A DNA stretch of 64,000 nt. Origin: Hamadaea sp013361475 (GTDB lineage: Bacteria > Actinomycetota > Actinomycetes > Mycobacteriales > Micromonosporaceae). Positions 33,517 through 42,215 of this stretch are shown here, piece after piece (the first letter of the stretch is position 1; each line of letters begins with the position of its first letter). The notes beneath the pieces are model-generated. The model saw only the letters and a list, made by a program, of their open reading frames with translations. It did not search any database and was not told the origin of the DNA. Location of the stretch: NCBI RefSeq assembly GCF_040654195.1, contig NZ_JBFAHM010000019.1:33402-97401 (forward strand). The letters run 5' to 3'. The position numbers and the translations under genes are program-made.

Positions 33517-35382
33517 TCAGCGGTGTGCGTACGCCACGTAACCGTGTGTGGTGAGCGTCCAGTCCTTGGGGACGATCTTGCGGCAGACGGTCAGGTCACC
33601 GGTGCAGACGATGGCGTCGACGTCGGCCGGGCGGGCCGGCGGCCGCTTCGGGATCACCGACTGCAGCGCCACGAACTCGCGTCCGGGCAGTAGGACCCAC
33701 CACGGGTATTCCCAGTTGTCGTTCTGCTGGACCAGCCCGATCCGCTGCGCTCCGGACGCCTCGATCTGGTCGCGTGCCCACAGGAAGTCGCCGGTCCACT
33801 GCGGACGGCGCAGGAATCGCGTGTCGACCGGGCTCGTCGTGAACAGCGACCCCTTCCCGACCAGACGCCGCGGGAAGCCGTACCCCACGGCCAGGGTCGC
33901 GGACAACGCGGCCACGACGACGGTCACGACCACGAAGCGCGCGGGAAAGCGCCGCGCCAGCGCCTTGTCGAGCCACAGGCCCGCGAGCGGCGCCGCCAGG
34001 ACCAGCGCGAAGACGATCAGGCGATTGCCCCAGGGCTGCCATTTCACGGTCGCGACATAGAGGAACCCGGCGAACGCGACCACTAAGACATACGCCCGGA
34101 GCAGCCCGGCGGATTCGGTGAAGCGACGGGGCCGGATCGCGCAGAAGAGCAGCCCGAGCAGCGCCAGCGTGCCCTGAATGGGCAGCGAGACCCGGTCTTC
34201 GTCGGGATACCAGGCGACGACCGGGAAGTGGGTGACCCCGAACGTGATGTCCCGATCCTGCGGGTCGACGCCGACGGCCCGGGAGATCCCCTCGATCGCC
34301 GACGCGACCGCGTGGCTGAGCGGTGGGATGGGCGTATCCAACGCGGTCTGGCCGATGCGCAGCCCGTTGACCAGGATCGCCGCCGGGTCGTGCCGCTGCA
34401 TCGGGACGGAGTCGGTCAGCCGGGACGAGCCGAGCGGGCTGCCGAACTCCTGGTAGTTCCGGTAGTAGAAGGGAGCGCAGAGCACGGCCGCGACGGCGAG
34501 GACGGCCACCGACGTCCCGGCGACGCGGGCGAGGCCACGTACCTTGGCGAGGCGGATTTGGGCGAGTCCCCAGAGGACGAGCATCGGCGCGGCGCCCAGC
34601 AGACCCGTCGCCTTCGTGACGGCGGCCAGCCCGAAGCCCAGCCCGATCCAGGCCGCCGTACGCAGCGTCGCCTTGCGGTTGGCGTCGTCGAGCACGAGCG
34701 TCGCCACCGAGACGACCCAGCCGGCGACGATCAGGTCGACCTGCGTACTGCTCGCCTGGAGGGTCACCATCGGCGTGGTCGCGACGACGAACGCGGTCAG
34801 GAGTTGAGCGCGACGGCCGCCGCCGAACTGAGCCGCGATCCGGGACGCGGCGAAGACGCACAACGCCCCGGCGCTCCACTGCACGAGGTTGTAGAGGGCG
34901 TCCCCGCCGGTCAGCAGACGCAGATGGGCCAGCAGGTACTCTGCGCCCGGAGCGAGACTGATCTGTCGCTGGATCGCCGTCGGGTACGCCTGCAGGTTGC
35001 CGTCGGCGACCCAGTGCTCGATCCGGGACAGGTGATAGGTCTGCGAGTCGAAGTTGTTCGGCTCGGCCAGAATCGCCATGACCAACTCGATCAGCAGTAG
35101 TCCGCCGATGACCGCGACGAGCAGACGCTCCACTCTGGGTGCCGCAGACCACCACGCGCGAGCCATGGACCACCGGCGCGCGGGCTGCATCACAGGCCGG
35201 CCCCGGCGCACCCACCAGCCGAGGAACCCGGCGAGGAAGAGCAGCCACACGAGCGCGATCGACCAGCGGTTCAGCGCGTCGAAAGCACTCAGCAGCTCCA
35301 AGGTGACCACGGCGTACGCCCCGAGGAGCAGGGCGGCGTGGACGGCCCGAAGGCGAAGCGGCGCAACGGTCTCCCCTGTCAC
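33517..35382 (-). CDS. membrane glycosyltransferase (GT39/ArnT-like)
   Basis: A 621-residue polytopic membrane protein with about 11 helices. The first extracytoplasmic loop contains EPNNFDSQTYHLSRIEHWVA, where the Asp is placed like the catalytic acid of PMT/ArnT-type polyprenyl-phosphate-sugar transferases. It probably transfers a sugar from a lipid carrier to a cell-wall or surface acceptor. Start GTG 35382. The C-terminal 150 residues form an extracellular domain. It follows the RNase H-phosphatase gene in the same direction, 13 bp apart, although a functional link is not evident. Confidence 0.82.
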   Translation of the reverse strand: MTGETVAPLRLRAVHAALLLGAYAVVTLELLSAFDALNRWSIALVWLLFLAGFLGWWVRRGRPVMQPARRWSMARAWWSAAPRVERLLVAVIGGLLLIELVMAILAEPNNFDSQTYHLSRIEHWVADGNLQAYPTAIQRQISLAPGAEYLLAHLRLLTGGDALYNLVQWSAGALCVFAASRIAAQFGGGRRAQLLTAFVVATTPMVTLQASSTQVDLIVAGWVVSVATLVLDDANRKATLRTAAWIGLGFGLAAVTKATGLLGAAPMLVLWGLAQIRLAKVRGLARVAGTSVAVLAVAAVLCAPFYYRNYQEFGSPLGSSRLTDSVPMQRHDPAAILVNGLRIGQTALDTPIPPLSHAVASAIEGISRAVGVDPQDRDITFGVTHFPVVAWYPDEDRVSLPIQGTLALLGLLFCAIRPRRFTESAGLLRAYVLVVAFAGFLYVATVKWQPWGNRLIVFALVLAAPLAGLWLDKALARRFPARFVVVTVVVAALSATLAVGYGFPRRLVGKGSLFTTSPVDTRFLRRPQWTGDFLWARDQIEASGAQRIGLVQQNDNWEYPWWVLLPGREFVALQSVIPKRPPARPADVDAIVCTGDLTVCRKIVPKDWTLTTHGYVAYAHR

Positions 35383-35395
35383 GCAGGGAAGTGAA

Positions 35396-36481
35396 TCACG
35401 CCTCCCTGGGCGGTAGGTGACCGGTCTCGTTCACCGAACGCACTGCCACGCCGCCGTCCGGGTAGAGGTCCACCACGCTGATCCCGGCCGGATCCAGATA
35501 CAGCCGATAGAGGAAGGCGTCCCCGGCCGCGAGCGCGTCCCGGAGGATCAGCTTGATCGGCGAGACGTGCGAGACGACGGCCACCGTCTGTCCAGTGTGC
35601 TTCTGGCGTACCTCGGCGACGGCGCGGCGCACCCGGTGGGCGACCCGCTGGAAGGACTCCCCGCCCGGCGGGGCGACAGCGGTGGACTTCAGCCACGCCT
35701 GCATCGCCGCCGGATCCCGCTCCCGGGCCTCGGCGAAGGTCAGCGCCTCCCACTGTCCGAAGTCGACTTCGATCAGGTCCGGCATCACCTCGACCGGGAT
35801 CTCCGCGTCAGCCGTCTCCGCGATGTACGCGGCGGTCTGCGTACATCTCTGGAGTGGCGAGGAGACCACGGCCGAGAGCGGGCCGAGCGCCTGGAGCCGG
35901 ACGGCGGCCGCCCGGGCCTGTGCCTCGCCCACCGGCGCGAGCGGCACGTCACCGCGACCGCTGTAGCGCTTCTCGGCGGTCAGCGGGGTTTCGCCGTGCC
36001 GGACGAGGATGAGCCGGGTCGGCGGATCCTCGCGCGGCTCCCAGCTCTGCTCGGTCGCCGCCTCGGCGAGCTCGGTCTGCGTCGCGGCGTCCATCGCCTG
36101 GTTGGCGAGCCGGTCGGCGTGCTGGTTGCGTTCGCGCGGGATCCACTGGTAGCGGACGGACGCGAAGCCACGGACCAGGTCGGCCGCCTGCGCCGCGAGC
36201 GGGCGCAGCCCGGGATGCTTGATCTGCCAGCGTCCGGCCATCTGCTCGATGACGAGTTTGCTGTCCATCCGGACGTCGACCTCGGTCGCACCCAGCTCGG
36301 CCGCCGCCGTCAGGCCCGCGATGAGCCCGGCGTACTCGGCCGCGTTGTTGGTCGCGATCCCGAGCGACGCCGACCGTTCCGCGAGCACCGCTCCGGTCCC
36401 CGCGTCGCGGACGACCGCACCGTAGCCCGCCGGGCCGGGATTGCCCCGGGACCCGCCGTCGGCCTCGACGATGACCTTCAC
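35396..36481 (-). CDS. bifunctional RNase H / histidine phosphatase
   Basis: A 361-residue fusion. Residues 1-135 are type-I RNase H: metal-binding acids lie in VEADGGSRGNPG, NNAAEYAGL, VRMDSKLVI and NQHADRLAN. Residues 165-355 are a histidine phosphatase (PGAM/CobC-like), with RHGE in LILVRHGETPL and the second His in VVSHVSPIK. Mycobacterial homologues degrade RNA-DNA hybrids and hydrolyse phosphate esters (alpha-ribazole phosphate). Start GTG 36481 sits in a four-base overlap with the zinc-ribbon gene, which usually neighbours it in actinobacteria. Confidence 0.94.
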   Translation of the reverse strand: MKVIVEADGGSRGNPGPAGYGAVVRDAGTGAVLAERSASLGIATNNAAEYAGLIAGLTAAAELGATEVDVRMDSKLVIEQMAGRWQIKHPGLRPLAAQAADLVRGFASVRYQWIPRERNQHADRLANQAMDAATQTELAEAATEQSWEPREDPPTRLILVRHGETPLTAEKRYSGRGDVPLAPVGEAQARAAAVRLQALGPLSAVVSSPLQRCTQTAAYIAETADAEIPVEVMPDLIEVDFGQWEALTFAEARERDPAAMQAWLKSTAVAPPGGESFQRVAHRVRRAVAEVRQKHTGQTVAVVSHVSPIKLILRDALAAGDAFLYRLYLDPAGISVVDLYPDGGVAVRSVNETGHLPPREA

Positions 36482-37218
36482 AGCCCGCTCTCGCTGGTCC
36501 GCACCATGATCCGGCGGCACTCCTCGCAGCGCACCACCTCGTCCGGCGGAGCGGACTTCACCCGTACGCGGTCCGCCCCGGCCAGTTCGATCCGGCAGCC
36601 GCCGCAGCGGCCGTGCTGGACGAGGGCCGCGCCGAGACCACCGGAGACCTCACGGATCTTGTCGTAGAGCGTGACCAGATCGGCCGGAAGATCGGCGGCG
36701 AGCGGCTTGCGGGCCGCCGCCTTCCACTCCGCCTCCTTGGCGATCTCAGCCACCGCCTCGTCCCGCTTCGTCTCGGTCGCCGCGCGGTCCTGCCTGGCCT
36801 GGGCGAGCCGCTGCTCGACGCCGTCGAGCGTGCTCTGTGCCTGCTCCCGGCGTTCCATCAGCTCGATCTCGACGTCCTCGAGATCCGACTGGCGACGCTT
36901 CAGCGCCGTGATCTCATGCTCGATCGCGGTCAGTTCGCGGGCCGGCAGCCGGCCGTCGTCGAGCCGCTGCTGATCCTTGGTCAGCCGCTGGCGTACGGTG
37001 TCGACCTCGCGCTCCTGCTTGCTGATGTCCCGATCGAGGTCGTCGACGTCCACCTGCGCCCGCACCCGCTCGTCCGACAACGACGAGATCTCCCGGGCCA
37101 GCCGGTCCAGCTCGGCCAGTTCCGGCAGCGTCTTACGCCGGTGCGCGAGCTGGGCCAGGGTCGTGTCGATGGCCTGCAGGTCGAGCAGGCGGCGCTGGTC
37201 TTCCGGGTCGGCCTTCAT
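36478..37218 (-). CDS. coiled-coil zinc-ribbon protein (C4-type, DUF164 family)
   Basis: A 246-residue cytoplasmic protein. Residues 20-175 form an antiparallel coiled coil, very rich in E/R/Q/L, and the C-terminus has a four-cysteine zinc ribbon (CGGC, then CEEC). Homologues such as CdsZ and HP0958 are implicated in RNA or protein binding and in translation or secretion contexts. Here it is sandwiched between a NIF3-family gene and the RNase H fusion, a conserved actinobacterial order. ATG 37218 has a GGGAACG-like upstream site. Function is not established. Confidence 0.9.
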   Translation of the reverse strand: MKADPEDQRRLLDLQAIDTTLAQLAHRRKTLPELAELDRLAREISSLSDERVRAQVDVDDLDRDISKQEREVDTVRQRLTKDQQRLDDGRLPARELTAIEHEITALKRRQSDLEDVEIELMERREQAQSTLDGVEQRLAQARQDRAATETKRDEAVAEIAKEAEWKAAARKPLAADLPADLVTLYDKIREVSGGLGAALVQHGRCGGCRIELAGADRVRVKSAPPDEVVRCEECRRIMVRTSESGL

Positions 37219-37267
37219 ACGTTCCCTCTCTTCGCCCGCTTGTCGCGCTGGTCCCGCTCTGGTGCGC

Positions 37268-37327
37268 CGATCATGAACTTATCGCCATGATCGGCCGGTG
37301 TGTCGTGTCCGCAGCGCCATGATCAAC
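37268..37327 (-). repeat. CATGATC-containing repeat, copy A
   Basis: On the minus strand this 60-bp segment (GCGGACACGACACACCGGCC, then TTCATGATCG at its end) matches the segment at 46955-47014 at about three positions in four. It overlaps the last codons of the NIF3 gene and lies before the zinc-ribbon gene. It also contains internal CATGATCGGCC symmetry. It may be a dispersed non-autonomous element or a transcription signal. Confidence 0.6.
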
Positions 37328-38159
37328 CACGTGGCTCACTGATCAATTCTCCGCCGGAGGCGTACAGGTTCCACGGGTCGGTCCGGATCTGGGAGACGAT
37401 CGTCTCAATACCGAAGGCGTTTCGCAGCAACCCGGCCACCCTGGGCAGCCACGGCCACTCGGTCGCCCAGTGGGCCGCCTCGACGATCGCCGGGCCGCCG
37501 GCGGCGATGTGCTCGCTCGCGTAGTGGTGCTTCACGTCGGAGGTGACGACCGCGTCGGCCCCCTTCGCGACGGCGTCGGCGAGGTGCTCGGCGCCCGAAC
37601 CCGAGCTGACCGCGAGCCGGGTGATCACCCGATCCGGATCGCCGGCGGCGCGTACGCCCCACGCGGTCACCGGCAGCACCTGCGCCGTCCGCTGGGTCAG
37701 CTCGCGCAGCGACAGCGGTGCCGGGAGCGTGCCGACCCGGCCGATGCCCTCCGGCGTCATGAGCTCCCGGTCGGTCAGCCCGAACAGGTCGGCGAGTGCC
37801 TCGTTCACCCCGTCCGGCGCCACATCGGCGTTGGTGTGCGCCACGTGCAGCGCGACGCCGCCGCGGATCAGGTCGTGCACGATGCGACCGGCGTACGTGG
37901 TCGGCGCGACGGAGGAGACACCCCGGAAGAGCAGCGGATGATGCGACACGATGAGCTGTACGCCCAGGTCGAGAGCCTGCTGAGCGGTTTCCGGCACGAC
38001 GTCGACGACGCAGAGCACCCGCTCGACGACGGCCGTCGGCTCGCCGAGCACCAGACCGACTCGATCCCAGCTCGCGGCGGTCACGGGCGGATACCACCCG
38101 TCCAGTGCGGCGATCACCGCGCCGACCGTCGGCGGTCCCGCCGCAGCGGCCGTCGCCAT
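37323..38159 (-). CDS. NIF3-like dinuclear metal centre protein
   Basis: A 278-residue protein of the NIF3/YbgI/DUF34 family, which forms hexameric rings with a two-metal site. Ligands can be seen in LIVSHHPLLFRG, VAHTNADVA, and the C-terminal VEAAHWATEWP. It is sometimes annotated GTP cyclohydrolase I type 2, but that activity is not supported. The start is ATG 38159 (MATAAAAGPP); the longer in-frame ORF runs into palindromic repeat copy 3, whose translation is certainly artefactual. The zinc-ribbon gene follows after 104 bp. Confidence 0.92.
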   Translation of the reverse strand: MATAAAAGPPTVGAVIAALDGWYPPVTAASWDRVGLVLGEPTAVVERVLCVVDVVPETAQQALDLGVQLIVSHHPLLFRGVSSVAPTTYAGRIVHDLIRGGVALHVAHTNADVAPDGVNEALADLFGLTDRELMTPEGIGRVGTLPAPLSLRELTQRTAQVLPVTAWGVRAAGDPDRVITRLAVSSGSGAEHLADAVAKGADAVVTSDVKHHYASEHIAAGGPAIVEAAHWATEWPWLPRVAGLLRNAFGIETIVSQIRTDPWNLYASGGELISEPRG

Positions 38160-38161
38160 AC

Positions 38162-38226
38162 CGGCTGGATCAGGGTTCTGGGTCGAATCTTGGGCCAAGA
38201 TTCGACCGGGAACCGTGTTCTCGCGG
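38162..38226. repeat. palindromic intergenic repeat, copy 3 (degenerate)
   Basis: This copy starts CGGCTGGATCAGGGTTCTGG and has the intact core GAATCTTGGGCCAAGATTC, but its right arm has decayed (AACCGTGTTCTCGCGG instead of AACCCTGATCCAGCGC). It lies 49 bp past the stop of the GAPDH gene and ends two bases before the NIF3 start codon. Confidence 0.82.
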
Positions 38227-38274
38227 TCGGCGGCGTCGCTGGGCGACCCGTTTTCGGGACTCATCCGGATGACG

Positions 38275-39276
38275 CTACCCGAGCAGCCCGGTGACGTCGG
38301 CCAGGCGGTGGGCGAAACCCCACTCGTTGTCGTACCAGGCCACGACCTTCACCGTGTCGCCGACGACGGTGGTGAACTGCCCGTCGACGATGCTCGACTC
38401 GGCCGCCCCGACGATGTCGGAGGAGACCACCGGCTCCTCGGTGTAGCCGAGGACGCCCTTGAAGTGCCCGGCCGCCGCGGCGGCGAGGGCGGCGTTGACC
38501 ATCTCCGCCGAGGGCGCGTTCGGCATGCGTACGACGAGGTCGGCGAGGCAGCCGATGATCGCGGGCACCCGGACGTGGAGCCCGTCGAGCCGCCCGGCGA
38601 TCTCCGGAACGGCCAGTCCCATGGCGTGCAGACTCCCCGGCTTGAGCGGCACCGGGATCAGGTTGGCGGCCGCCGCCCGGCCCATCCGCGGGTTCCAGTG
38701 CGGCGAGTCCAGCAGCGCGCTCTTGGTCGCGTCGTACGCGTGGACGGTGGTCAGCGTGCCTTCCTTCAGCTCGCCGAGATGACGCAGGACGGCGAGGATC
38801 GGGACGACGGCGCTGCTCGTGCAGCAGGCGGGCGACACGATCCGGTGCCGATCGCGGTCGAAGCCCTCCTCGTTGACTCCCATGAGGACGGTCGCGTCAG
38901 CGTCCACAGTGGCCGTTGAGACGAGCACCCGACCGGCGCCGGCGCGCAGGTGGGCGGCGGCGAGATCGGCCGAGTAGAACTGCCCGGTCGCCTCGAGGAC
39001 GACGTCGACGCCGAGGTCGCCCCAGGGCACCCGGTCGGGCTCCGCCTCCTGGTACGCCGCCATCGGCAGCCCGTCGACCATGACGGCCCGGGGCGTGCTG
39101 GTGATGTCGGCCGGGAGCCGGCCCCGGACGGAGTCGTATTTCATGAGGTACGCCAGGTTGGCGGCGGGCGCGATGTCGTTGATCGCGACCACGTCCAGCT
39201 CGGGCCGGGACAGACTCACACGCCAGAAGGTTCGCCCGATGCGGCCCATGCCGTTGATGCCGACCCTGACCGCCAC
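38275..39276 (-). CDS. divergent glyceraldehyde-3-phosphate dehydrogenase (type I fold)
   Basis: A 333-residue NAD(P)-dependent dehydrogenase. GINGMGRIGR opens the Rossmann fold, INDIAPAANLAYLMKYDSVR follows, and YDNEWGF is near the end. The catalytic strand reads SPACCTSSAVVP instead of the near-invariant ASCTTNC. Cys152 and His179 (TTVHAYDATK) are kept, but the Asn that follows the catalytic threonines is Ser. The phosphate loop also differs (IPVPLKPGS rather than TTTGAAK-like). It may be a secondary GAPDH, erythrose-4-phosphate dehydrogenase or an enzyme with altered inhibitor sensitivity. It is not with pgk/tpi here, which supports a non-central role. Confidence 0.85.
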   Translation of the reverse strand: MAVRVGINGMGRIGRTFWRVSLSRPELDVVAINDIAPAANLAYLMKYDSVRGRLPADITSTPRAVMVDGLPMAAYQEAEPDRVPWGDLGVDVVLEATGQFYSADLAAAHLRAGAGRVLVSTATVDADATVLMGVNEEGFDRDRHRIVSPACCTSSAVVPILAVLRHLGELKEGTLTTVHAYDATKSALLDSPHWNPRMGRAAAANLIPVPLKPGSLHAMGLAVPEIAGRLDGLHVRVPAIIGCLADLVVRMPNAPSAEMVNAALAAAAAGHFKGVLGYTEEPVVSSDIVGAAESSIVDGQFTTVVGDTVKVVAWYDNEWGFAHRLADVTGLLG

Positions 39277-39354
39277 CAGATCGTCCCCCTTGGAGTGTCG
39301 ACGCCGGCGTTAACGCTCAGCGACCCCACAGTATCCGAGAGGGATCGTCGCAGA

Positions 39355-39894
39355 CTAGGCCACATCAAGGCGTTTGCGGATCTCGCTCAGCGCGAGGTCC
39401 CACGGCATCGCCTCGAAATGCGCCTCCCCCTCACCAGGGCGGAAGGCGGGCAGGACGTCTTGTCCCCAGAGGACGGTCACGCCCCAACCGCGGAGCCGGT
39501 CGAGCGCCTCGGCGAACGCCGGGTGCCCGGCCATGCCGGAGTTCGTGAAAGGCACGGCGACGATCGGCAGACCGCGGCCGAGCCCTTCGCAGAGCAGCCC
39601 GAGGGCGAGGGTGTCGGCGATGCCGGCGGCCCACTTCGCGACGGTGTTGGCGGTCGCGGGCGCGACGATCATCGCGTCGGCGGCCGGGAGCAGGTCCGGC
39701 TCACCGGGGTTCTTGAAGGTGCTGCGGACGGCGTATCCGGTCAGCTCGGCGAGCGCCGGCACGTCGATGAACTTGCGGCCGTCCGGGGTCGCGACGACAC
39801 AGACCTCCCAGCCGATCTCCTGCGCGCCGGTCACCAGGCGTGCCACGTCCCGTGCGGCGGGTGAGCCGCACGTGACTACATATAGGACGGTCAA
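39355..39894 (-). CDS. HFCD-type flavoprotein (phosphopantothenoylcysteine decarboxylase-like)
   Basis: A 179-residue flavoprotein of the PPC decarboxylase/EpiD (HFCD) fold. The Rossmann-like start is VLYVVTCGSPAARDVARL and the flavin-contacting stretch is DAMIVAPATANTVAKWAAGI, with ADTLALGLLCEGL following. The usual catalytic His and PASANT motif are modified to APATANT. The start is TTG 39894, four bases inside the XRE gene (TTGA overlap), so it depends on translational coupling. The tie to a regulator of unknown ligand suggests a small regulatory or tailoring role. It is not the main coenzyme A enzyme. Confidence 0.83.
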   Translation of the reverse strand: MTVLYVVTCGSPAARDVARLVTGAQEIGWEVCVVATPDGRKFIDVPALAELTGYAVRSTFKNPGEPDLLPAADAMIVAPATANTVAKWAAGIADTLALGLLCEGLGRGLPIVAVPFTNSGMAGHPAFAEALDRLRGWGVTVLWGQDVLPAFRPGEGEAHFEAMPWDLALSEIRKRLDVA

Positions 39895-41123
39895 ACGCCG
39901 ACTCCCATGTGCTCGGCCAGTTCCGCGATGGGCGCCGTCGGGGTGCCCTTGGTGCGGCGGAGGACGTCCGAGAGTACCTCGTGCGCGATGGGACGGCAGC
40001 GGATCTCGGCGGCTGCGAGACGGTCACCCTCCAGCAGCATCTCCCCCGCGCGGTCGACGTCGCCGACCTGGGCGAAGCCACGAGCCATGTCGAGGTAGTG
40101 ATGCGCACGCCGTTCCGGCATCAGCGTCGTGAACGACGACGTCGGAATGCTCTGCTCGTGCACGTTGACCGCGAGGCCGCCCTCGCCGAGTTCGACACTG
40201 GCCGCCGCGCGGTGCAGCAGCACGTTCGTGGGGCCGAAGCAGCTCCAGTAGTGGTTCTGATCCTCGCCGACGGCCTGACCGGCGTCGGCCGCCCCGTCGA
40301 GCAGGTCGCGCATCGTGGCGCTGTCGCCGATCCGGGCGGCCGCCATCGCGCCCTGGAGCAGCAGCATGCCGTAGACGGACAGCTGTTCGGGGGTGGTGTC
40401 GCCACCGCCACCGGGAGCGAGACGATTCGCCACGTTGACGTTGATCTCCAACGCCGGGCGCGCCCGCCCGAGCGCCAGCAAGGCCGAGCCCACCCGATAG
40501 GTCGCGGTGCCCGCGAGCAACGGATCGCCGGCACGCTGCGCCACGGCGATCGACCGGTCGGCGGCCAGCCAGGCCAGCTCCAGCTCGCCGAGCTTGCGGA
40601 GCACCGACGAGGAGATCTGGTAGACCTGCCCGAGCAGCTTCGCCACGTCGCGCGCCTGGTCCGTCGTCGCGTACGCGGTGTCGGCGGCCTGCGCGTCCCG
40701 CAGCAGCTTCGGCAGACTCCGGGCCAGTACGCCGTAACGCGCGTGCTGGAAGGTCAGCCAGGCGTGATTGACCGCCTTGTGCATCTCCGCGACGGGCGGC
40801 GGTTCGGCAGCCGGCGAGAAGAACGCGCTGAACGCGTCGTAACGCTCCAACGCGGCGCGGATCTCGGCGACCTCGACGGCGTCGACGCAGTTGACGGACT
40901 CCGGCCGGCGCTCAGGTTCCTTGCCCAGCAACAGTTGCACGTCGACCTGAAGCACATCGGCGATCTCGTAGACCACGGAGAACTTGTCCAGCCGGCGTAC
41001 GCCGCGCTCGACCTTGTCGACCCAACTCTTGGACTTGCCCAGGCGATCGGCGAAGACCTGCTGGGACATCTTCCGGCGGTTGCGCCAGTAGGCGACCCGT
41101 CTTCCTATCGGCAGCTCGTCCAC
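39891..41123 (-). CDS. XRE family transcriptional regulator with helical (TPR-like) sensor region
   Basis: A 410-residue regulator. The helix-turn-helix is at residues 7-62 (KMSQQVFADRLGKSKSWVDK). The remaining 340 residues are helical repeats (LAWLAADRSIAVAQRAGDPL, YRVGSALLALGRARPALEIN) that resemble TPR sensor modules of actinobacterial XRE proteins, which may bind a peptide or ligand. Start GTG 41123. It is coupled to the flavoprotein gene downstream and is divergent from the prim-pol-like gene across 216 bp. The combination is reproducible in actinomycetes in my memory, but its function is unknown. Confidence 0.9.
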   Translation of the reverse strand: MDELPIGRRVAYWRNRRKMSQQVFADRLGKSKSWVDKVERGVRRLDKFSVVYEIADVLQVDVQLLLGKEPERRPESVNCVDAVEVAEIRAALERYDAFSAFFSPAAEPPPVAEMHKAVNHAWLTFQHARYGVLARSLPKLLRDAQAADTAYATTDQARDVAKLLGQVYQISSSVLRKLGELELAWLAADRSIAVAQRAGDPLLAGTATYRVGSALLALGRARPALEINVNVANRLAPGGGGDTTPEQLSVYGMLLLQGAMAAARIGDSATMRDLLDGAADAGQAVGEDQNHYWSCFGPTNVLLHRAAASVELGEGGLAVNVHEQSIPTSSFTTLMPERRAHHYLDMARGFAQVGDVDRAGEMLLEGDRLAAAEIRCRPIAHEVLSDVLRRTKGTPTAPIAELAEHMGVGV

Positions 41124-41339
41124 GTGCTCGACCTCCCCGGGGCTAGTCGCACACCATGTGCGCTGAGGTTACCGCTCTCGCTCGTAATTTTCGATGCAAG
41201 TTGCACAAGCTGTTGCCTGGTCCAACGAGATGTACGCCGTACCGGTGACGCCATACCGCATAGTGAAGTTCGGCAGTGCGGCAACGTCGGAAACACCAGG
41301 TGAAAGCACAGCAGGTCAACGGATAGGGGGTTCGACGAG

Positions 41340-42119
41340 ATGCACTGGGCCATCGACAGATGGGTGTCCCACTTCCGACTGCGGCGGGCCGCGATGCGCT
41401 TCGCGGAGGAGAACTGGACCGTCACTCCGGGGGCCTGGCTCGAACCCGCGGGCGACGAGGCGCCGTCCCGATTCGAATGTGGACGGCCCGGTTGCGTCAC
41501 CAGTTCGTGCCATCCGGCACTGGCCCACTGGGACGCCGACGCGACGACCGATCCGGCGCAGATCGAGGAGTGGTGGCAAGACGCGCCGTATTCGTTGCTG
41601 CTGGCCACCGGGCACGGCATCGAGGTCATCGAGGTTCCGGCGCTGCTCGGCGCGCGGGCCGTCTGCGGTCCGGTCACCGGGCCCGGCCGGCCGTCGGTCA
41701 CCGGTTCGTTGCGCGGCCCCGTCGCCGTCACTCCCCAGGACCGCTGGATGTTCTTCGTGCGTACCGGCCGGGGGCGGACCGCACGGTTGCGCCCGGAACT
41801 GTCCTGCCGAGACGACGTCCTGTGCCATGCCGCGAATTCGTGGGTGCCGCTGCCGCCGACCCGCCTGCGCAGCGGCCCCGTCCGCTGGGAGGTCTCCCCG
41901 GATGACGTGGGCTGGCGGTTGCCGACCAGCGACCAGGCGCAGCAGGCGCTGATCGCGGCGATGGTGGCGTTGGACGCCTCGTTGCTGGACTCCCGGCACA
42001 GCCGGACGATCACACCCGCGCCGCACGCTCCCGCGGCCACCGTGTACCCCATGACACTGCGGAGATCCGCACGGTCTACTGCGGACGCCGCTGTGGAAGT
42101 TCTACGCCGTGCCGCCTGA
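41340..42119 (+). CDS. bifunctional DNA primase/polymerase-like (prim-pol) protein
   Basis: A 259-residue protein resembling the N-terminal prim-pol domain family. Recognisable parts are the opening FAEENWTVTPGAWLEPAGDE, FECGRPGCVTSSCHPALAHW and WWQDAPYSLLLATGHGIEVI. The canonical D-x-D metal motif of prim-pol enzymes is not clear: VIEVPALLGAR stands where VLDVD would be expected, so it may be catalytically dead. CGRPGC...C is a possible zinc site. ATG 41340 has GGGGG upstream. No helicase domain is present. It precedes the small peptide gene and is divergent from the XRE regulator. Confidence 0.75.
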   Translation: MHWAIDRWVSHFRLRRAAMRFAEENWTVTPGAWLEPAGDEAPSRFECGRPGCVTSSCHPALAHWDADATTDPAQIEEWWQDAPYSLLLATGHGIEVIEVPALLGARAVCGPVTGPGRPSVTGSLRGPVAVTPQDRWMFFVRTGRGRTARLRPELSCRDDVLCHAANSWVPLPPTRLRSGPVRWEVSPDDVGWRLPTSDQAQQALIAAMVALDASLLDSRHSRTITPAPHAPAATVYPMTLRRSARSTADAAVEVLRRAA

Positions 42120-42215
42120 ACGTCCGCGATGCCCTGCAGAATGTCCGATTGCGGAGGGTGTGCCAGTGTCCGGCCCCGTCTGCTGTCGTTGGTCGGGGTA
42201 TCGAAGGAGTTTGAC

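Noticed and set aside
38163..38264. Longer NIF3 N-terminus
   Set aside because: The extra 35 residues are translated from the degenerate palindromic repeat (GRILAQDSTQNPDPAG); similar RILxQDST peptides appear in frames across the other copies, so this is a shadow of the repeat.
39355..39894. LanD/EpiD-type decarboxylase for a ribosomal peptide
   Set aside because: The fold fits, but the nearby 57-residue peptide has no Cys at its end, and no lanthipeptide synthetase or transporter is present.
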